A stretch of DNA of 64,000 nt from assembly GCA_021773075.1 (NCBI GenBank), contig JAJFKT010000026.1, forward strand, positions 372,356-436,355, given 5' to 3'. This DNA is from Woeseiaceae bacterium. GTDB taxonomy: Bacteria; Pseudomonadota; Gammaproteobacteria; Steroidobacterales; Woeseiaceae. Positions 25,892 to 34,825 of the stretch are shown piece after piece. Every line of letters begins with the position of its first letter. Within the stretch, counting starts at the first letter, position 1. Position numbers and translations under genes: made by a program. The notes below the pieces were generated by a model. The model saw only the letters and a program-made list of their open reading frames with translations. It ran no database searches and had not been told where the DNA came from.

Positions 25892-27285
25892 CGCTGAAGT
25901 ACGGCGTAATCGCGCTGGCACGGACGACATTCGACATGGAGTTCGCCGAAGAAATGAAAAACCGGGCGTTCGCCGCGCTCGATGCTGCGGGTATCACGAC
26001 GTTTGGGCCGCGCACACTTGCCTGCGATTCAGAGCAGGCCGAAGCGGCGCTCGCGGAAATCGCGGCCGAAGACCATATCGATCTGTTGCTGATTATTCAG
26101 ATTACTTTCACCGATGCTTCAATGACCATAGAAATGGCCAGGCGGAGCGAAGTGCCGGTAGCCATCTGGGGTGTGCCGGAGCCAAGAATTGGCGGCCGTC
26201 TGCGCCTCAACGCCTACTGCGGTATCAACCTCGCGGCACATGCGCTGGGCAAGGCTGGTCAAAGTTATCGCTGGCTATTCTCATCGCCTGAAGCAAGCGG
26301 CATCACAGACAAGCTATCGGGACTCGCCGCTTCACCGAACGGCTCGCATGTGTCTCTCGAGCAGTTTGAACATCGGTCGGATGCCAGCGCTGATCGGGTC
26401 GTGGAGAAGCTCGGCCAGGCACGTGTGAGCGTTATCGGCGAACATCCGGCCGGGTTCGACACCTGTGAATTCGATGCTAATGAGTTACATGAGTTGGCTG
26501 GCATATCAGTCAATAAAGTGAAGCTCGAAGACGCGTTCGAGAAAGCGAAGGCCGCGCCCGCTGCGCGGGCAAAGGCGCATCGTGCCGAGGCCGCGAATGC
26601 ACTGGCCGGGCTCGACGATGTCGATCAGGAACAACTCAACCGTTCGTTTCGTCTGCTGTGTGCACTGGAAGACATTGTTGACGAGACCAAGGCCGACAGT
26701 ATCGCGGTTCGATGCTGGCCGGAGACGTTCGTCGACTACGGGTGTGCAGCGTGCGGCCCGATGGCAATGATGAATCAGGCAGGAGTGCCTAGCGTGTGTG
26801 AGGCCGATGTGTACGGGTCGGTCACTACTCTAATGCTCCAGGAACTGGCCGACGAGCCGGTTTGGATGGCCGACCTCGTGGATGTCGACGAGTCTGACGA
26901 CACAGCGGTGCTTTGGCATTGCGGTCTGGCGCCGCTGTCGATGTGTGACCCCGAGGCGCAGGCCGAGGCGACGATCCATACGAATCGCAAGATGCCTCTT
27001 TTGCACCAGTTTCCGCTCAAACCTGGTCGGGTCACGCTGGCGCGTTTGTCGCAGTCAAAAAATGAGAAGAAGCTGATGATCGCCGGAGCCGAAGTGCTGC
27101 GCGCACCGATGGCGTTCACAGGTACCTCGGGTGTTATTCGCTTCGACAAAGTGGTTGCCGAGGTTTGCGGCACGATCATGGACGAAGGACTCGAGCACCA
27201 CTTTTCGCTGGCCTACGGTGATCATCTGGAGTCGCTGCGGCAGGTCGCAAACCGCCTGAATCTTCCCGTTCTGCAGATCGCGTAA
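25888..27285 (+). CDS. L-fucose/L-arabinose isomerase-like protein, possible sulfoquinovose isomerase
   Basis: The 465-residue protein has the fucose/arabinose isomerase architecture: an N-terminal Rossmann-like substrate domain (DLLLIIQITFTDASMT), then AVRCWPETFVDYGCAACG, CEADVYGSVTTLML with probable acidic metal ligands, and a C-terminal LAYGDHLESL with a His that could complete the Mn site. It starts at GTG 25888, overlapping the kinase stop. E. coli sulfoquinovose isomerase (YihS) has a different fold, but fucose-isomerase-type SQ isomerases have, as I recall, been reported in a second sulfo-EMP variant. Position between kinase and transporter fits aldose-ketose isomerisation of sulfoquinovose. 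A normal sugar isomerase is the alternative. Confidence 0.75.
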   Translation: MTLKYGVIALARTTFDMEFAEEMKNRAFAALDAAGITTFGPRTLACDSEQAEAALAEIAAEDHIDLLLIIQITFTDASMTIEMARRSEVPVAIWGVPEPRIGGRLRLNAYCGINLAAHALGKAGQSYRWLFSSPEASGITDKLSGLAASPNGSHVSLEQFEHRSDASADRVVEKLGQARVSVIGEHPAGFDTCEFDANELHELAGISVNKVKLEDAFEKAKAAPAARAKAHRAEAANALAGLDDVDQEQLNRSFRLLCALEDIVDETKADSIAVRCWPETFVDYGCAACGPMAMMNQAGVPSVCEADVYGSVTTLMLQELADEPVWMADLVDVDESDDTAVLWHCGLAPLSMCDPEAQAEATIHTNRKMPLLHQFPLKPGRVTLARLSQSKNEKKLMIAGAEVLRAPMAFTGTSGVIRFDKVVAEVCGTIMDEGLEHHFSLAYGDHLESLRQVANRLNLPVLQIA

Positions 27286-27288
27286 CGC

Positions 27289-27855
27289 ATGGCTGGCATA
27301 ACGGACACGGTGTTACGCAAAACCCTCAGGTTGTTGTCCGCTGTCAATGGATGGATCAGCATAAGCGCTCGAAACTCCGCGGGCATGTTGCTGATAGCGA
27401 TGACGGTTATTGTCCTGATACAGATTGTGTTTCGCTACGTACTCAACGACTCGCTGATATGGACCGAAGAAGTATCGAAAACGCTGATGGTCTGGGGAGC
27501 ATTTCTCATCGCACCATGGGCGTATCGCAACGGCGCCAACGTCAGTATCCAGATGTTCACAGACGAACTGCCGCTAACTTTGCGGCGACTATTGCATCTT
27601 GCGCTGAACATGCTCGTTATCTGGATCATCGTTGTTTTTTGGTCGGAGAGTTTCGGCATGGTTGATCGTGGCTTCTCCATCCGTGCCGCGAGCCTGCCGA
27701 TGCAGGTCGGGTGGTTTTTCATCGTGGTTCCGTTCGCTTTCGGTGCAATGCTTCTGGTGGGCTCCGAGCTGCTTATTCGCGACGTGCTGGCATTGATGCA
27801 CCCCAAGGAAGACTTCGATATCGCCGATGCGGGCGAAATCCTGGAGGGTGAGTAG
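27289..27855 (+). CDS. dctQ: TRAP transporter small membrane subunit (DctQ)
   Basis: The 188-residue protein has four hydrophobic helices and the DctQ signature region (SARNSAGMLLIAMTVIVLIQIVFRYVLNDSLIWTEE, read in parts; LMVWGAFLIAPWAYRNGANVS). It pairs with the large subunit DctM, whose gene begins 5 bp later. It starts 3 bp after the isomerase stop, so it is in the gntR-led operon. In this setting the cargo is likely a sulfonate such as sulfoquinovose, sulfoquinovosyl glycerol or sulfolactate. Confidence 0.9.
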   Translation: MAGITDTVLRKTLRLLSAVNGWISISARNSAGMLLIAMTVIVLIQIVFRYVLNDSLIWTEEVSKTLMVWGAFLIAPWAYRNGANVSIQMFTDELPLTLRRLLHLALNMLVIWIIVVFWSESFGMVDRGFSIRAASLPMQVGWFFIVVPFAFGAMLLVGSELLIRDVLALMHPKEDFDIADAGEILEGE

Positions 27856-27860
27856 CAGCC

Positions 27861-29147
27861 ATGGCTTTATCGTATTTCTGGATATTTATTTTTCTAATGG
27901 CTGCTGGCATGCCAGTAGTATTCGCGCTGCTCCTCGGGCCCGGGCTTAGTCTTGCTTTTGAAGGCGACCAGATTTTTTTCAAAGCTTTGCTTTCACGGCT
28001 ATACAGTGGCATGGACTCGTTCCCACTGATGGCATTGCCGTTTTTCATTCTGGCTGGGCAGCTTATGAATTCGGGCGGCATTACGCGCTCGATCGTCGAT
28101 TTCAGCCAGTCAATGATTGGCCACGTTCGCGGCGGCCTTGCGCAGGTGAACATCCTGTCTTCTGTCCTGTTCGCGGGACTGTCCGGCTCCGCAGTCGCGG
28201 ATACCTCGGCGCTCGGCAAGATATTTATCCCGGCAATGGAGAAAAGCGGCTATTCACGATCATTCGCTGCCGCGATCACGGCTGCATCGTCTGTGATCGG
28301 CCCGATTATCCCGCCCTCGGGCATCATGATTTTGTACGCGTTCATCATGAATGTATCCGTTGCGGGACTTTTTGCTGCGGGCTTAGTGCCGGGCCTGATG
28401 ATCTCGGTCGGCCTGATGATTGCAACCAGTTTTATCTCGAAAAAACGCAACTACCCGGTCGCCGGGCGCAAAGCAACCTGGCGCGAGCGCGGCCAGTCGT
28501 TTCGTAAAACGGCGCTGGCGTTGCTGACACCGGTAATATTGTTGGGCGGTATCCTCGCAGGTATATTCACACCCACCGAAGCAGCGGCAGTTGCCGCCTT
28601 TTATGCGCTGGTTGTCACGCTGTTCCTGACCCGTACATTGCGATTCAAAGAGTTACCGAAAATCTTCATCGAGTCGGCCGTTCAGTCTGGCGTCATTTTG
28701 ATGCTTGTCGGTGCTTCAGTCGTATTCGCCTGGATCATCACCGTGTCAGGCCTCGCAGGACTGGTTGCCAACGGCATGATGCAAACGAGTGACAATGTTT
28801 ACGTATTGCTCTTCCTGGCCAATCTGTTTTTGTTCATCGTCGGCATGTTTCTTGACGCAGGCCCAGCCGTCTTGATCCTCGGCCCAGTGCTGGGCCCGCT
28901 GTTCGTCGCAATGGGCGTCGATCCTATTCATTTTGCAGTGGTGATGTGCGTCAACGTCACCGTCGGTCTGGCGACACCGCCCATGGGCCTCGTGTTATTC
29001 GTGGCGGCGTCGGTTTCGAAGGAGCGCGTTGAAACGATCGCGCGCCAGATGCTGCCATTCCTGGCCGTCGAGGTCACCGTGATATTTCTAATAACTTACT
29101 TCCCGGCAATTTCGCTGACGCTGCCGCGGCTACTCGGATTCGCATAG
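27861..29147 (+). CDS. dctM: TRAP transporter large membrane subunit (DctM)
   Basis: The 428-residue protein has about 12 helices and the DctM family markers: PLMALPFFILAGQLMNSGGI, GSAVADTSALGKIFIPAM, IIPPSGIMILYAF, and GLATPPMGLVLFVA. It forms the sodium-coupled translocation channel with DctQ. It sits between dctQ (5-bp gap) and dctP (9-bp gap). Length and motifs are normal. The substrate is set by DctP, not by this subunit. Confidence 0.93.
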   Translation: MALSYFWIFIFLMAAGMPVVFALLLGPGLSLAFEGDQIFFKALLSRLYSGMDSFPLMALPFFILAGQLMNSGGITRSIVDFSQSMIGHVRGGLAQVNILSSVLFAGLSGSAVADTSALGKIFIPAMEKSGYSRSFAAAITAASSVIGPIIPPSGIMILYAFIMNVSVAGLFAAGLVPGLMISVGLMIATSFISKKRNYPVAGRKATWRERGQSFRKTALALLTPVILLGGILAGIFTPTEAAAVAAFYALVVTLFLTRTLRFKELPKIFIESAVQSGVILMLVGASVVFAWIITVSGLAGLVANGMMQTSDNVYVLLFLANLFLFIVGMFLDAGPAVLILGPVLGPLFVAMGVDPIHFAVVMCVNVTVGLATPPMGLVLFVAASVSKERVETIARQMLPFLAVEVTVIFLITYFPAISLTLPRLLGFA

Positions 29148-29156
29148 GTTAATAAG

Positions 29157-30224
29157 ATGAGCAGAAGACAGGTATTGCTTTCGGTATTTGCTGGGCTTTT
29201 TATCGCGTCAGTTGGCGGTACCGTACTTTCCAGCAGTGATTCGGACGCCGAACATACGATTCGATTCTCTTTCCTTGGCTCGCCTGAAGACGAGGATTAC
29301 GACGGCGCGCTGGTATTCAAACAGTATGTGGAGAGCCGCAGCAACGGCCGCGCGGAAGTAGAGCTTTATCCGTCCGGCCAGTTCTGTTCCAACGAACGCG
29401 AGTGCCTTGAGGGCATGCAAACCGGCGTGTTACAGGTCTTCATGTTAACGACCGGCAGTTTGGGCAGCATCTTCAGCCCGGGCCAGGTCCTGGATCTTCC
29501 GTATACATTTCGTGATGACGCCGTGGCCGAGTGCGTCCTTGACGGGCCGATGATTGCAGATCTACGCAACGCCATCCTCGATTCGAACATTCCTATTCGA
29601 CTCATGACAGTTTCGAATACGGGTGGTTGGCGAAACTTTGCAACGACGGATGAACAGATCCGTTCTCCTGCGGATATCAAGGGTCGCAAATTCCGCACGA
29701 TTTCTGCGCCGGTTCAGCAGGAGCTGGTACGGCAACTGGGTGGCAACCCAACGCCTGTCGCCTGGTCGGAGGTTTATACCGCGCTGGCGACGGGTGTGGT
29801 CGAAGGAACCAAGAACGGCATCCAGGACATCGTCGGCATGAAGCTGCATGAACAGATCAAGTTCGTAACGCTCGATGGCCACAGTTACATGGGCGGTTTG
29901 TGGTGGTTCTCCGAGGTGACCTGGCAAGAGCTGCCGCCCGACATACAGCGCATCATTTATGACGGCTTTCAGGAGTTAAAAACAGTCACGCGCGGAGTCA
30001 TCAAGCGCCGTGAAATTGATGCCTACCGTGAGTTCGAAGAATCCGGTGGCACCTTGTACGTACCCACGGTCGAGGAAAAACTTAAGTTTCGCGAAGCGGC
30101 CAGCGGCATGCGCGACTGGTACGTGGAGCAATACGGCGACGAGTGGTTATTGAAGTTCGACGCCGCGATCACAGCCTGTGAATCGCAAATCGACGCAAGG
30201 TATAACAAGGCTGTAAATAACTGA
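29157..30224 (+). CDS. dctP: TRAP transporter substrate-binding protein (DctP)
   Basis: The 355-residue periplasmic protein has a signal peptide (about residues 1-31) and the DctP domain: FLGSPEDEDYDGALVFKQYVE, ELYPSGQFCSNEREC, and the conserved Arg in DIKGRKFRT, which normally salt-bridges a carboxylate or other anion of the ligand. A loop with LDGHSYMGGLWWFSE carries aromatic residues likely to line the pocket. It is the last gene of the gntR-pfkB-isomerase-TRAP operon. The conserved Arg could bind a sulfonate equally well; the ligand is inferred from context only. Confidence 0.9.
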   Translation: MSRRQVLLSVFAGLFIASVGGTVLSSSDSDAEHTIRFSFLGSPEDEDYDGALVFKQYVESRSNGRAEVELYPSGQFCSNERECLEGMQTGVLQVFMLTTGSLGSIFSPGQVLDLPYTFRDDAVAECVLDGPMIADLRNAILDSNIPIRLMTVSNTGGWRNFATTDEQIRSPADIKGRKFRTISAPVQQELVRQLGGNPTPVAWSEVYTALATGVVEGTKNGIQDIVGMKLHEQIKFVTLDGHSYMGGLWWFSEVTWQELPPDIQRIIYDGFQELKTVTRGVIKRREIDAYREFEESGGTLYVPTVEEKLKFREAASGMRDWYVEQYGDEWLLKFDAAITACESQIDARYNKAVNN

Positions 30225-30307
30225 TTAAATTACCCTTTCGGGAAATTCGAACATCCGGACAGCCGGGCTGTTCCTGAACCATCTCTAATCGCCCCACAGC
30301 ACCGACA

Positions 30308-30337
30308 TTGTAATTGTGAACTTAAGTTGTGTATTAT
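30308..30337 (+). promoter_or_regulatory. Probable sigma-70 promoter of the TonB receptor gene
   Basis: TTGTAA (30308-30313) and TATTAT (30332-30337), spaced by 18 bp, lie 60 bp upstream of the receptor start. The palindromic operator begins at 30339, directly after the -10 box, where a bound repressor would block initiation. Confidence 0.5.
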
Positions 30338-30338
30338 A

Positions 30339-30352
30339 GTCTTCTATAAGAC
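30339..30352. promoter_or_regulatory. Probable GntR operator, TonB receptor promoter
   Basis: GTCTTCTATAAGAC matches the operator GTCTTATATAAGAC at 13 of 14 positions. A further half site (GGTCTTA) follows within ten bases. It lies at the likely transcription start of the TonB receptor gene, linking that gene to the suy/gntR regulon. Confidence 0.72.
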
Positions 30353-30396
30353 ATAGGTCTTACTTCGCATAACCAAATCCCATGGGGGGAATTACG

Positions 30397-32730
30397 ATGG
30401 AAACATGTAAACCACGGCTTTTCAGTCGCATTGCCGTTTCAGTGCTGACACCGCTCGTATGCCTCGGACTCAGCTTGCCTGTCTCCGCACAGATCGAAGA
30501 AATTATTGTTACGGCGACCAAGCGCGAGGAGAATGTCCAGGACGTTCCGGTCGCAGTCACTGTGTTGTCGTCCGAGACGATTCGAAATTCTCATTCTGTT
30601 GGACTTGAAGGTTTGCAGGCACTCATTCCGTCTGCCTCGTTCCGCAAGGGCAACACCACACGAAACTCCTCCGTTATTATTCGCGGTCTGGGCACAATAT
30701 CGTTTAGTACTGCGGCAGAGCCGAGTGTTTCTACGGTCGTTGACGGCGTTGTACTTGGACGTTCCGGCCAGGCATTCAGTGACCTCTACGAACTTGAACG
30801 ACTCGAAGTTCTGCGCGGCCCACAGGGAACCCTGTTCGGCAAGAACGCATCGGCTGGCGTTGTAAATATCACGACTCGGCGCCCCAGTAATGAGTTCGAG
30901 GGCGTCGTCGATCTGTCGTTCTTTCAGGACAACGAGACACGCCTCAAAGCGAGAGTGTCTGGCCCGCTGAGCGACAATGCCCGAGGAAGCATCACCGCTT
31001 TCAAAGGCGACTTTGACGGCTTTATCCGAAACGTATTTAATAACGAAAAGACGAATGGATATGATCGTACCGGTGTCCGCGCAATGCTCGAGTATGAGCC
31101 CACAGATACGATATCAACGCTGTTTATTTTCGAAGACTACGACGCGACCGACGAATGCTGTGCAGACCTCGAAGGCTTACCCAGCGGCCGACATCCGGGT
31201 TCGGAGGCATTGCCGAACAGTGCCGGGGTCGTCAATGGCGTGGCTAATATCGATCTTGAACAGCGTTTAATCGATCATGACCTAACCACCATCACGCTGG
31301 ACAACACCACGGCGTATTCGGCACAGGTCGACATCGAACTGGGCGAATATACATTGACGTCGATAACGGCCCGTCGAACCTGGAACAATACCGAGATTCG
31401 AGAAGGCGACTTCACCGCGACAGGCGGTGATCCCGCGGTTCCGGTGGATTTCGGTGCAACTACGTTCCAACTGCACGATGTTGGGCCGCAGGAATGGCGC
31501 CAGATATCCCAGGAAATAAGACTCGCATCACCCGGTGGTGAGACTTTCGACTGGCAATTAGGCCTTTTCTACTGGAACATCGATTCAGAGCGAAACTTTA
31601 CACGCGAAGCCAGCTGTCAGAATAACGGTGGCCAAAATCAGGCAATTCTCGACGCGAATCCCGGGCTGACCTGTAATGCAAACGATATCGTCTCAGCGAC
31701 CGCGTTCTTTGATACCGAGTTCAATAACTACGCGTTATTCGGCGAAGGCACCTACAACATCAACGACCAGTTTAGCCTGATCTTCGGCATTCGCTTCACC
31801 GAGGACGAAGTCAGCTTTAATCACAACCGGCGCAACAACGATGAATTTGGTCGGCAGGGCGTTGGTGTGCGTAACGCCGCTAACAATACGAACTTCTCAA
31901 ATGATACAGACGAGAGCAACACCTCCGGAAAATTTGGCGCACAATGGAATACAGACAGCGCAGGCATGTTTTACGCGACCTATGCACAGGGTTACAAGGG
32001 GCCCGCATTCAATACCTTCTACAATATGGGTCCGAATGATGTGTTGCCGATCGGGGCCGAAGAATCTGACTCGATTGAGCTAGGCTGGAAATTCACGGCG
32101 GATACATTCCTGTTCAATCTGTCGCTGTTCCAGACCGACGTCGAGAATTTCCAGGCAAATAACTTCGACAACTCGACAGGCGTTACAATCACGCGGCTTA
32201 CAAATGCTGGCGATGTTACGACAGAGGGCTTTGAGGTCGATTTCCTCTGGCAGCCAATTGATAATGTGAGTATTGGCGGTGGCTTCGCGTCTGTCGACGC
32301 GACTATCGACAAATTCAATTGCCCGCTTGATGCGATAACAGGACTTCCACCGGCCGGCTGCAGCACACGCTCCGGACTGGATGTGCCGTTCTCACCCGAT
32401 CTGAAAGTGTCGCTTCATGGCGAGTGGGTCATTCCGCTGAGTAACATGGATCTCGTGTTTAACGGATCCTTTGTACACACCGATGAGCAATTTTCGGACC
32501 TTCCCGGCTCGAACGGCACATTCAATCCTGCCGCATTGTTACCCGAGTACGACATTATCAATCTGACGGCTTCGTTATCGTTCAACGACGATCAATTCAG
32601 ACTCTCGTTAATCGGTAAAAACCTCGGCGACGAGAGCTATGCGACGACATTCAGTGGTGACGGTTTCCGTTACCAGATTCCTCGCGACGCCGATCGCTAC
32701 TTTGGTGTTGGCTTGCGGGCGGCATTCTAG
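30397..32730 (+). CDS. TonB-dependent outer-membrane receptor
   Basis: The 777-residue protein has a signal peptide (cleavage after VSAQ or so), then the TonB box/plug start EEIIVTATKREENVQDVP, plug motifs VIRGLGTISFS and LERLEVLRGPQGTLFGKNAS, a 22-strand-type barrel, and the terminal aromatic residue of VGLRAAF. It resembles the large group of TonB receptors that import oligosaccharides and other organics in marine Proteobacteria, not a specific siderophore class. ATG 30397 is selected because GGGGGGA lies at the right distance; ATG 30382 is upstream of that site. The operator at 30339 suggests coregulation with sulfolactate genes, so sulfoquinovosyl glycerol or a related glycolipid headgroup is a plausible cargo. 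Confidence 0.88.
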   Translation: METCKPRLFSRIAVSVLTPLVCLGLSLPVSAQIEEIIVTATKREENVQDVPVAVTVLSSETIRNSHSVGLEGLQALIPSASFRKGNTTRNSSVIIRGLGTISFSTAAEPSVSTVVDGVVLGRSGQAFSDLYELERLEVLRGPQGTLFGKNASAGVVNITTRRPSNEFEGVVDLSFFQDNETRLKARVSGPLSDNARGSITAFKGDFDGFIRNVFNNEKTNGYDRTGVRAMLEYEPTDTISTLFIFEDYDATDECCADLEGLPSGRHPGSEALPNSAGVVNGVANIDLEQRLIDHDLTTITLDNTTAYSAQVDIELGEYTLTSITARRTWNNTEIREGDFTATGGDPAVPVDFGATTFQLHDVGPQEWRQISQEIRLASPGGETFDWQLGLFYWNIDSERNFTREASCQNNGGQNQAILDANPGLTCNANDIVSATAFFDTEFNNYALFGEGTYNINDQFSLIFGIRFTEDEVSFNHNRRNNDEFGRQGVGVRNAANNTNFSNDTDESNTSGKFGAQWNTDSAGMFYATYAQGYKGPAFNTFYNMGPNDVLPIGAEESDSIELGWKFTADTFLFNLSLFQTDVENFQANNFDNSTGVTITRLTNAGDVTTEGFEVDFLWQPIDNVSIGGGFASVDATIDKFNCPLDAITGLPPAGCSTRSGLDVPFSPDLKVSLHGEWVIPLSNMDLVFNGSFVHTDEQFSDLPGSNGTFNPAALLPEYDIINLTASLSFNDDQFRLSLIGKNLGDESYATTFSGDGFRYQIPRDADRYFGVGLRAAF

Positions 32731-32746
32731 CCATTGATTTGTGCAG

Positions 32747-32786
32747 CGTTGCCAGGCTTACTCCCCCATACAGGAGCCTGGTAACG
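32747..32786. terminator. Hairpin between the TonB receptor and oxidoreductase genes
   Basis: Arms CGTTGCCAGGCT (32747-32758) and AGCCTGGTAACG (32775-32786) pair over 12 bp with one G-T pair and a 16-base loop. No T-run follows, so it may be a weak terminator or an mRNA-stabilising or attenuating stem ahead of the next gene. Confidence 0.4.
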
Positions 32787-32809
32787 TTCGCACTTTGAGG
32801 GGCTAGCTC

Positions 32810-33826
32810 ATGCGTAATAGCAGGCCCAAAATGCTACGTTTCGGGATTCTCGGCGCGGCGCGAATAGCACCACCTGCCCTGATCCGGCCTGCAGGACTCC
32901 TGCCCGATGTCAGTGTTGTTGCAGTTGCGGCAAGCTCTGTAGAAAAAGCTCAGGCATTCGCCGCCGAGCATAGTATCGCCACGGAAGCCGAGAGCTACGG
33001 CGCTCTCGTCGAGTCGCCTCAGATCGACGCGATCTACAATGCACTTCCGCCCAACCTGCATGAGTATTGGTCAGTGGCCGCACTTGAAGCGGGCAAGCAC
33101 GTTTTGTGTGAAAAGCCGTTCTCGATGAACGCCGTACAGGCGCGCAGAATGGTAGCGGCGGCCAACGCTTCGCAAAGAGTCCTGATCGAAGCATTTCACT
33201 ATCGATTCCATCCATTTTTCAAACGCGTCCTTGAATTGCTCGCGAGCGATGTCATCGGCGACATTCGCCGTGTCGAAGCGCAATTCGACGTGCGTATTCC
33301 CTACAGTCCATCAGAGTTTCGTCATGATCCCGTCCTGGGCGGAGGCGCGTTGATGGACTTGGGGTGTTACCCGTTGCACTGGGTACGCACACTTCTGGGA
33401 TCCGAACCCTCGGTTGAGCAGGCAGAGTGTGTGCGTAGCAAGTCAGGTGTCGATATTGCGAGCCGGGCTCTATTGAGTTTCCCGGGCGGTGCGACAGCTG
33501 TGATTTCGACCACAATGAACAAGGATGCCGCCGAGCAGCACTATGCACGCGTAAGTATTGAAGGTGCGAAGGGCCGCATGGTGCTGGAGAATCCTGTCGC
33601 TCCACACCGCGGCAGCAAGATAATCACGGAGGTAGGCGGAACATCCCGATCTGAGGGTGTTGCCGGCGAATCAACTTACTATTACCAACTGCAGCATTTC
33701 ATTGCCGCTGCGAATGGTAGCGAAGCGCCGATAAGCGGCGGTGAAGACGCGATCAACAATATGCAACTAATTGACCAAATATACGCCGCAGCGGCCTTCG
33801 AAAGGCCTGACTCTACTCAATGCTGA
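32810..33826 (+). CDS. Gfo/Idh/MocA family oxidoreductase 1 (glucose-fructose oxidoreductase / dihydrodiol dehydrogenase-like)
   Basis: The 338-residue protein has the Rossmann start FGILGAARIAPPALI, the family motif CEKPFSMN with its catalytic Lys, EAFHYRFHP, and GGGALMDLGCYPLHWVR, which is typical of xylose 1-dehydrogenase and dihydrodiol dehydrogenase relatives. It may oxidise C1 of a sugar with NAD(P). It follows the TonB receptor by 79 bp and overlaps the next Gfo/Idh/MocA gene by 7 bp. Three such genes in a row beside a sulfosugar locus suggest redox-assisted glycoside cleavage or sugar oxidation, but the specific reaction is not known. GAGGGG precedes ATG 32810. Confidence 0.82.
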   Translation: MRNSRPKMLRFGILGAARIAPPALIRPAGLLPDVSVVAVAASSVEKAQAFAAEHSIATEAESYGALVESPQIDAIYNALPPNLHEYWSVAALEAGKHVLCEKPFSMNAVQARRMVAAANASQRVLIEAFHYRFHPFFKRVLELLASDVIGDIRRVEAQFDVRIPYSPSEFRHDPVLGGGALMDLGCYPLHWVRTLLGSEPSVEQAECVRSKSGVDIASRALLSFPGGATAVISTTMNKDAAEQHYARVSIEGAKGRMVLENPVAPHRGSKIITEVGGTSRSEGVAGESTYYYQLQHFIAAANGSEAPISGGEDAINNMQLIDQIYAAAAFERPDSTQC

Positions 33827-34809
33827 CGGCGTCGGTCATTGGCTGCGGCCAGGGCGGGGGACTAAGCCTCGACGCTTTGAGCAATTCGACGGACTACACC
33901 TTAATCGCCGCTGCCGACCCTTCGGCCGATGCGAGACAGCGCGTTGCGGATCGATTTCCGGAGCTTCGTCTATTCTCTGACTATCACGAGATGTTGAGCG
34001 TTTCTCAGGCGGACGTCTTGTGTGTCGCAACGCCCGCGCCCAGCCACGCATCGATTGCGCGGGAGGTGCTTCACTGCAAACCGAAAGGCCTGCTGTTGGA
34101 AAAGCCCTTATCCTGCAAGGTTTCTACTGCTGAAGATTTGTTGCGCGAGATTCGTGACGCCGCGTGTCCCGTTGTTGTACCGCACGGAATGTTGGTGCTC
34201 CCCGCCGCTCAGGAAATAAAAGCACGAATACAACATGGCGACATAGGGCCGGTGGTTTCGGTCGAGATTCAAAACGCGGTAGATATTCTGAACGCAGGCA
34301 TTCACTGGCTGGCGTACCTGCTGGATGTTTTCGGCGACGACAATCCAAAGATGGTGAACGCCGAATTCGACGTTCGCGGTCACGAAATTAACGATGGTGT
34401 GCAAGTCGAGACTCGCGGCGCTACGCGCATCGTGCTTGAGTCCGGTATGCGTATTGATCTGCAATCGGGCAGCGAGGTCAATCCGACCAGCGATGTCCTG
34501 CCGCTTGAGCAACGACGCGGCGCACTGTTTCGCGTTACTGGCACCGACGGAGTAATCGAATTCTCGGCATGGGCAGGCAGCTACTGGCTACAGGCCGGTG
34601 AATCTGGTGGCGAGTTCATCGAACGTCCATTGCCAGTAGGCTTGAGCTATCACCAAATTTTTCTTGAGCAACTAGCGCAGAGTATCGCCGCGAGAAAACC
34701 GGATTATGGCAGTGCTGAATTGTCACTTGCTGCATTGCGCCTGATCGAATCTGCATACCAGAGGCACGGCAACAGCGAGTGGTCGTTGGGCGCGCCAGCG
34801 CAGTATTAG
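33820..34809 (+). CDS. Gfo/Idh/MocA family oxidoreductase 2
   Basis: The 329-residue protein begins with SVIGCGQGGGLSLDALS and has LLLEKPLSCKVSTAE with the family Lys. The usual EKP segment is followed by PHGMLVLPAAQEIKARI, and GIHWLAYLLDVFG replaces the usual GxHxxD region, giving a His candidate. It is divergent from the other three members in sequence and lacks the EAFxYRxHP motif. It overlaps the preceding gene by 7 bp, so they are translationally coupled. Substrate unknown; a sugar or cyclitol oxidoreductase or a redox-active glycosidase are both possible. Confidence 0.78.
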   Translation: MLTASVIGCGQGGGLSLDALSNSTDYTLIAAADPSADARQRVADRFPELRLFSDYHEMLSVSQADVLCVATPAPSHASIAREVLHCKPKGLLLEKPLSCKVSTAEDLLREIRDAACPVVVPHGMLVLPAAQEIKARIQHGDIGPVVSVEIQNAVDILNAGIHWLAYLLDVFGDDNPKMVNAEFDVRGHEINDGVQVETRGATRIVLESGMRIDLQSGSEVNPTSDVLPLEQRRGALFRVTGTDGVIEFSAWAGSYWLQAGESGGEFIERPLPVGLSYHQIFLEQLAQSIAARKPDYGSAELSLAALRLIESAYQRHGNSEWSLGAPAQY

Positions 34810-34825
34810 TTCTAAGGGGATAAGC

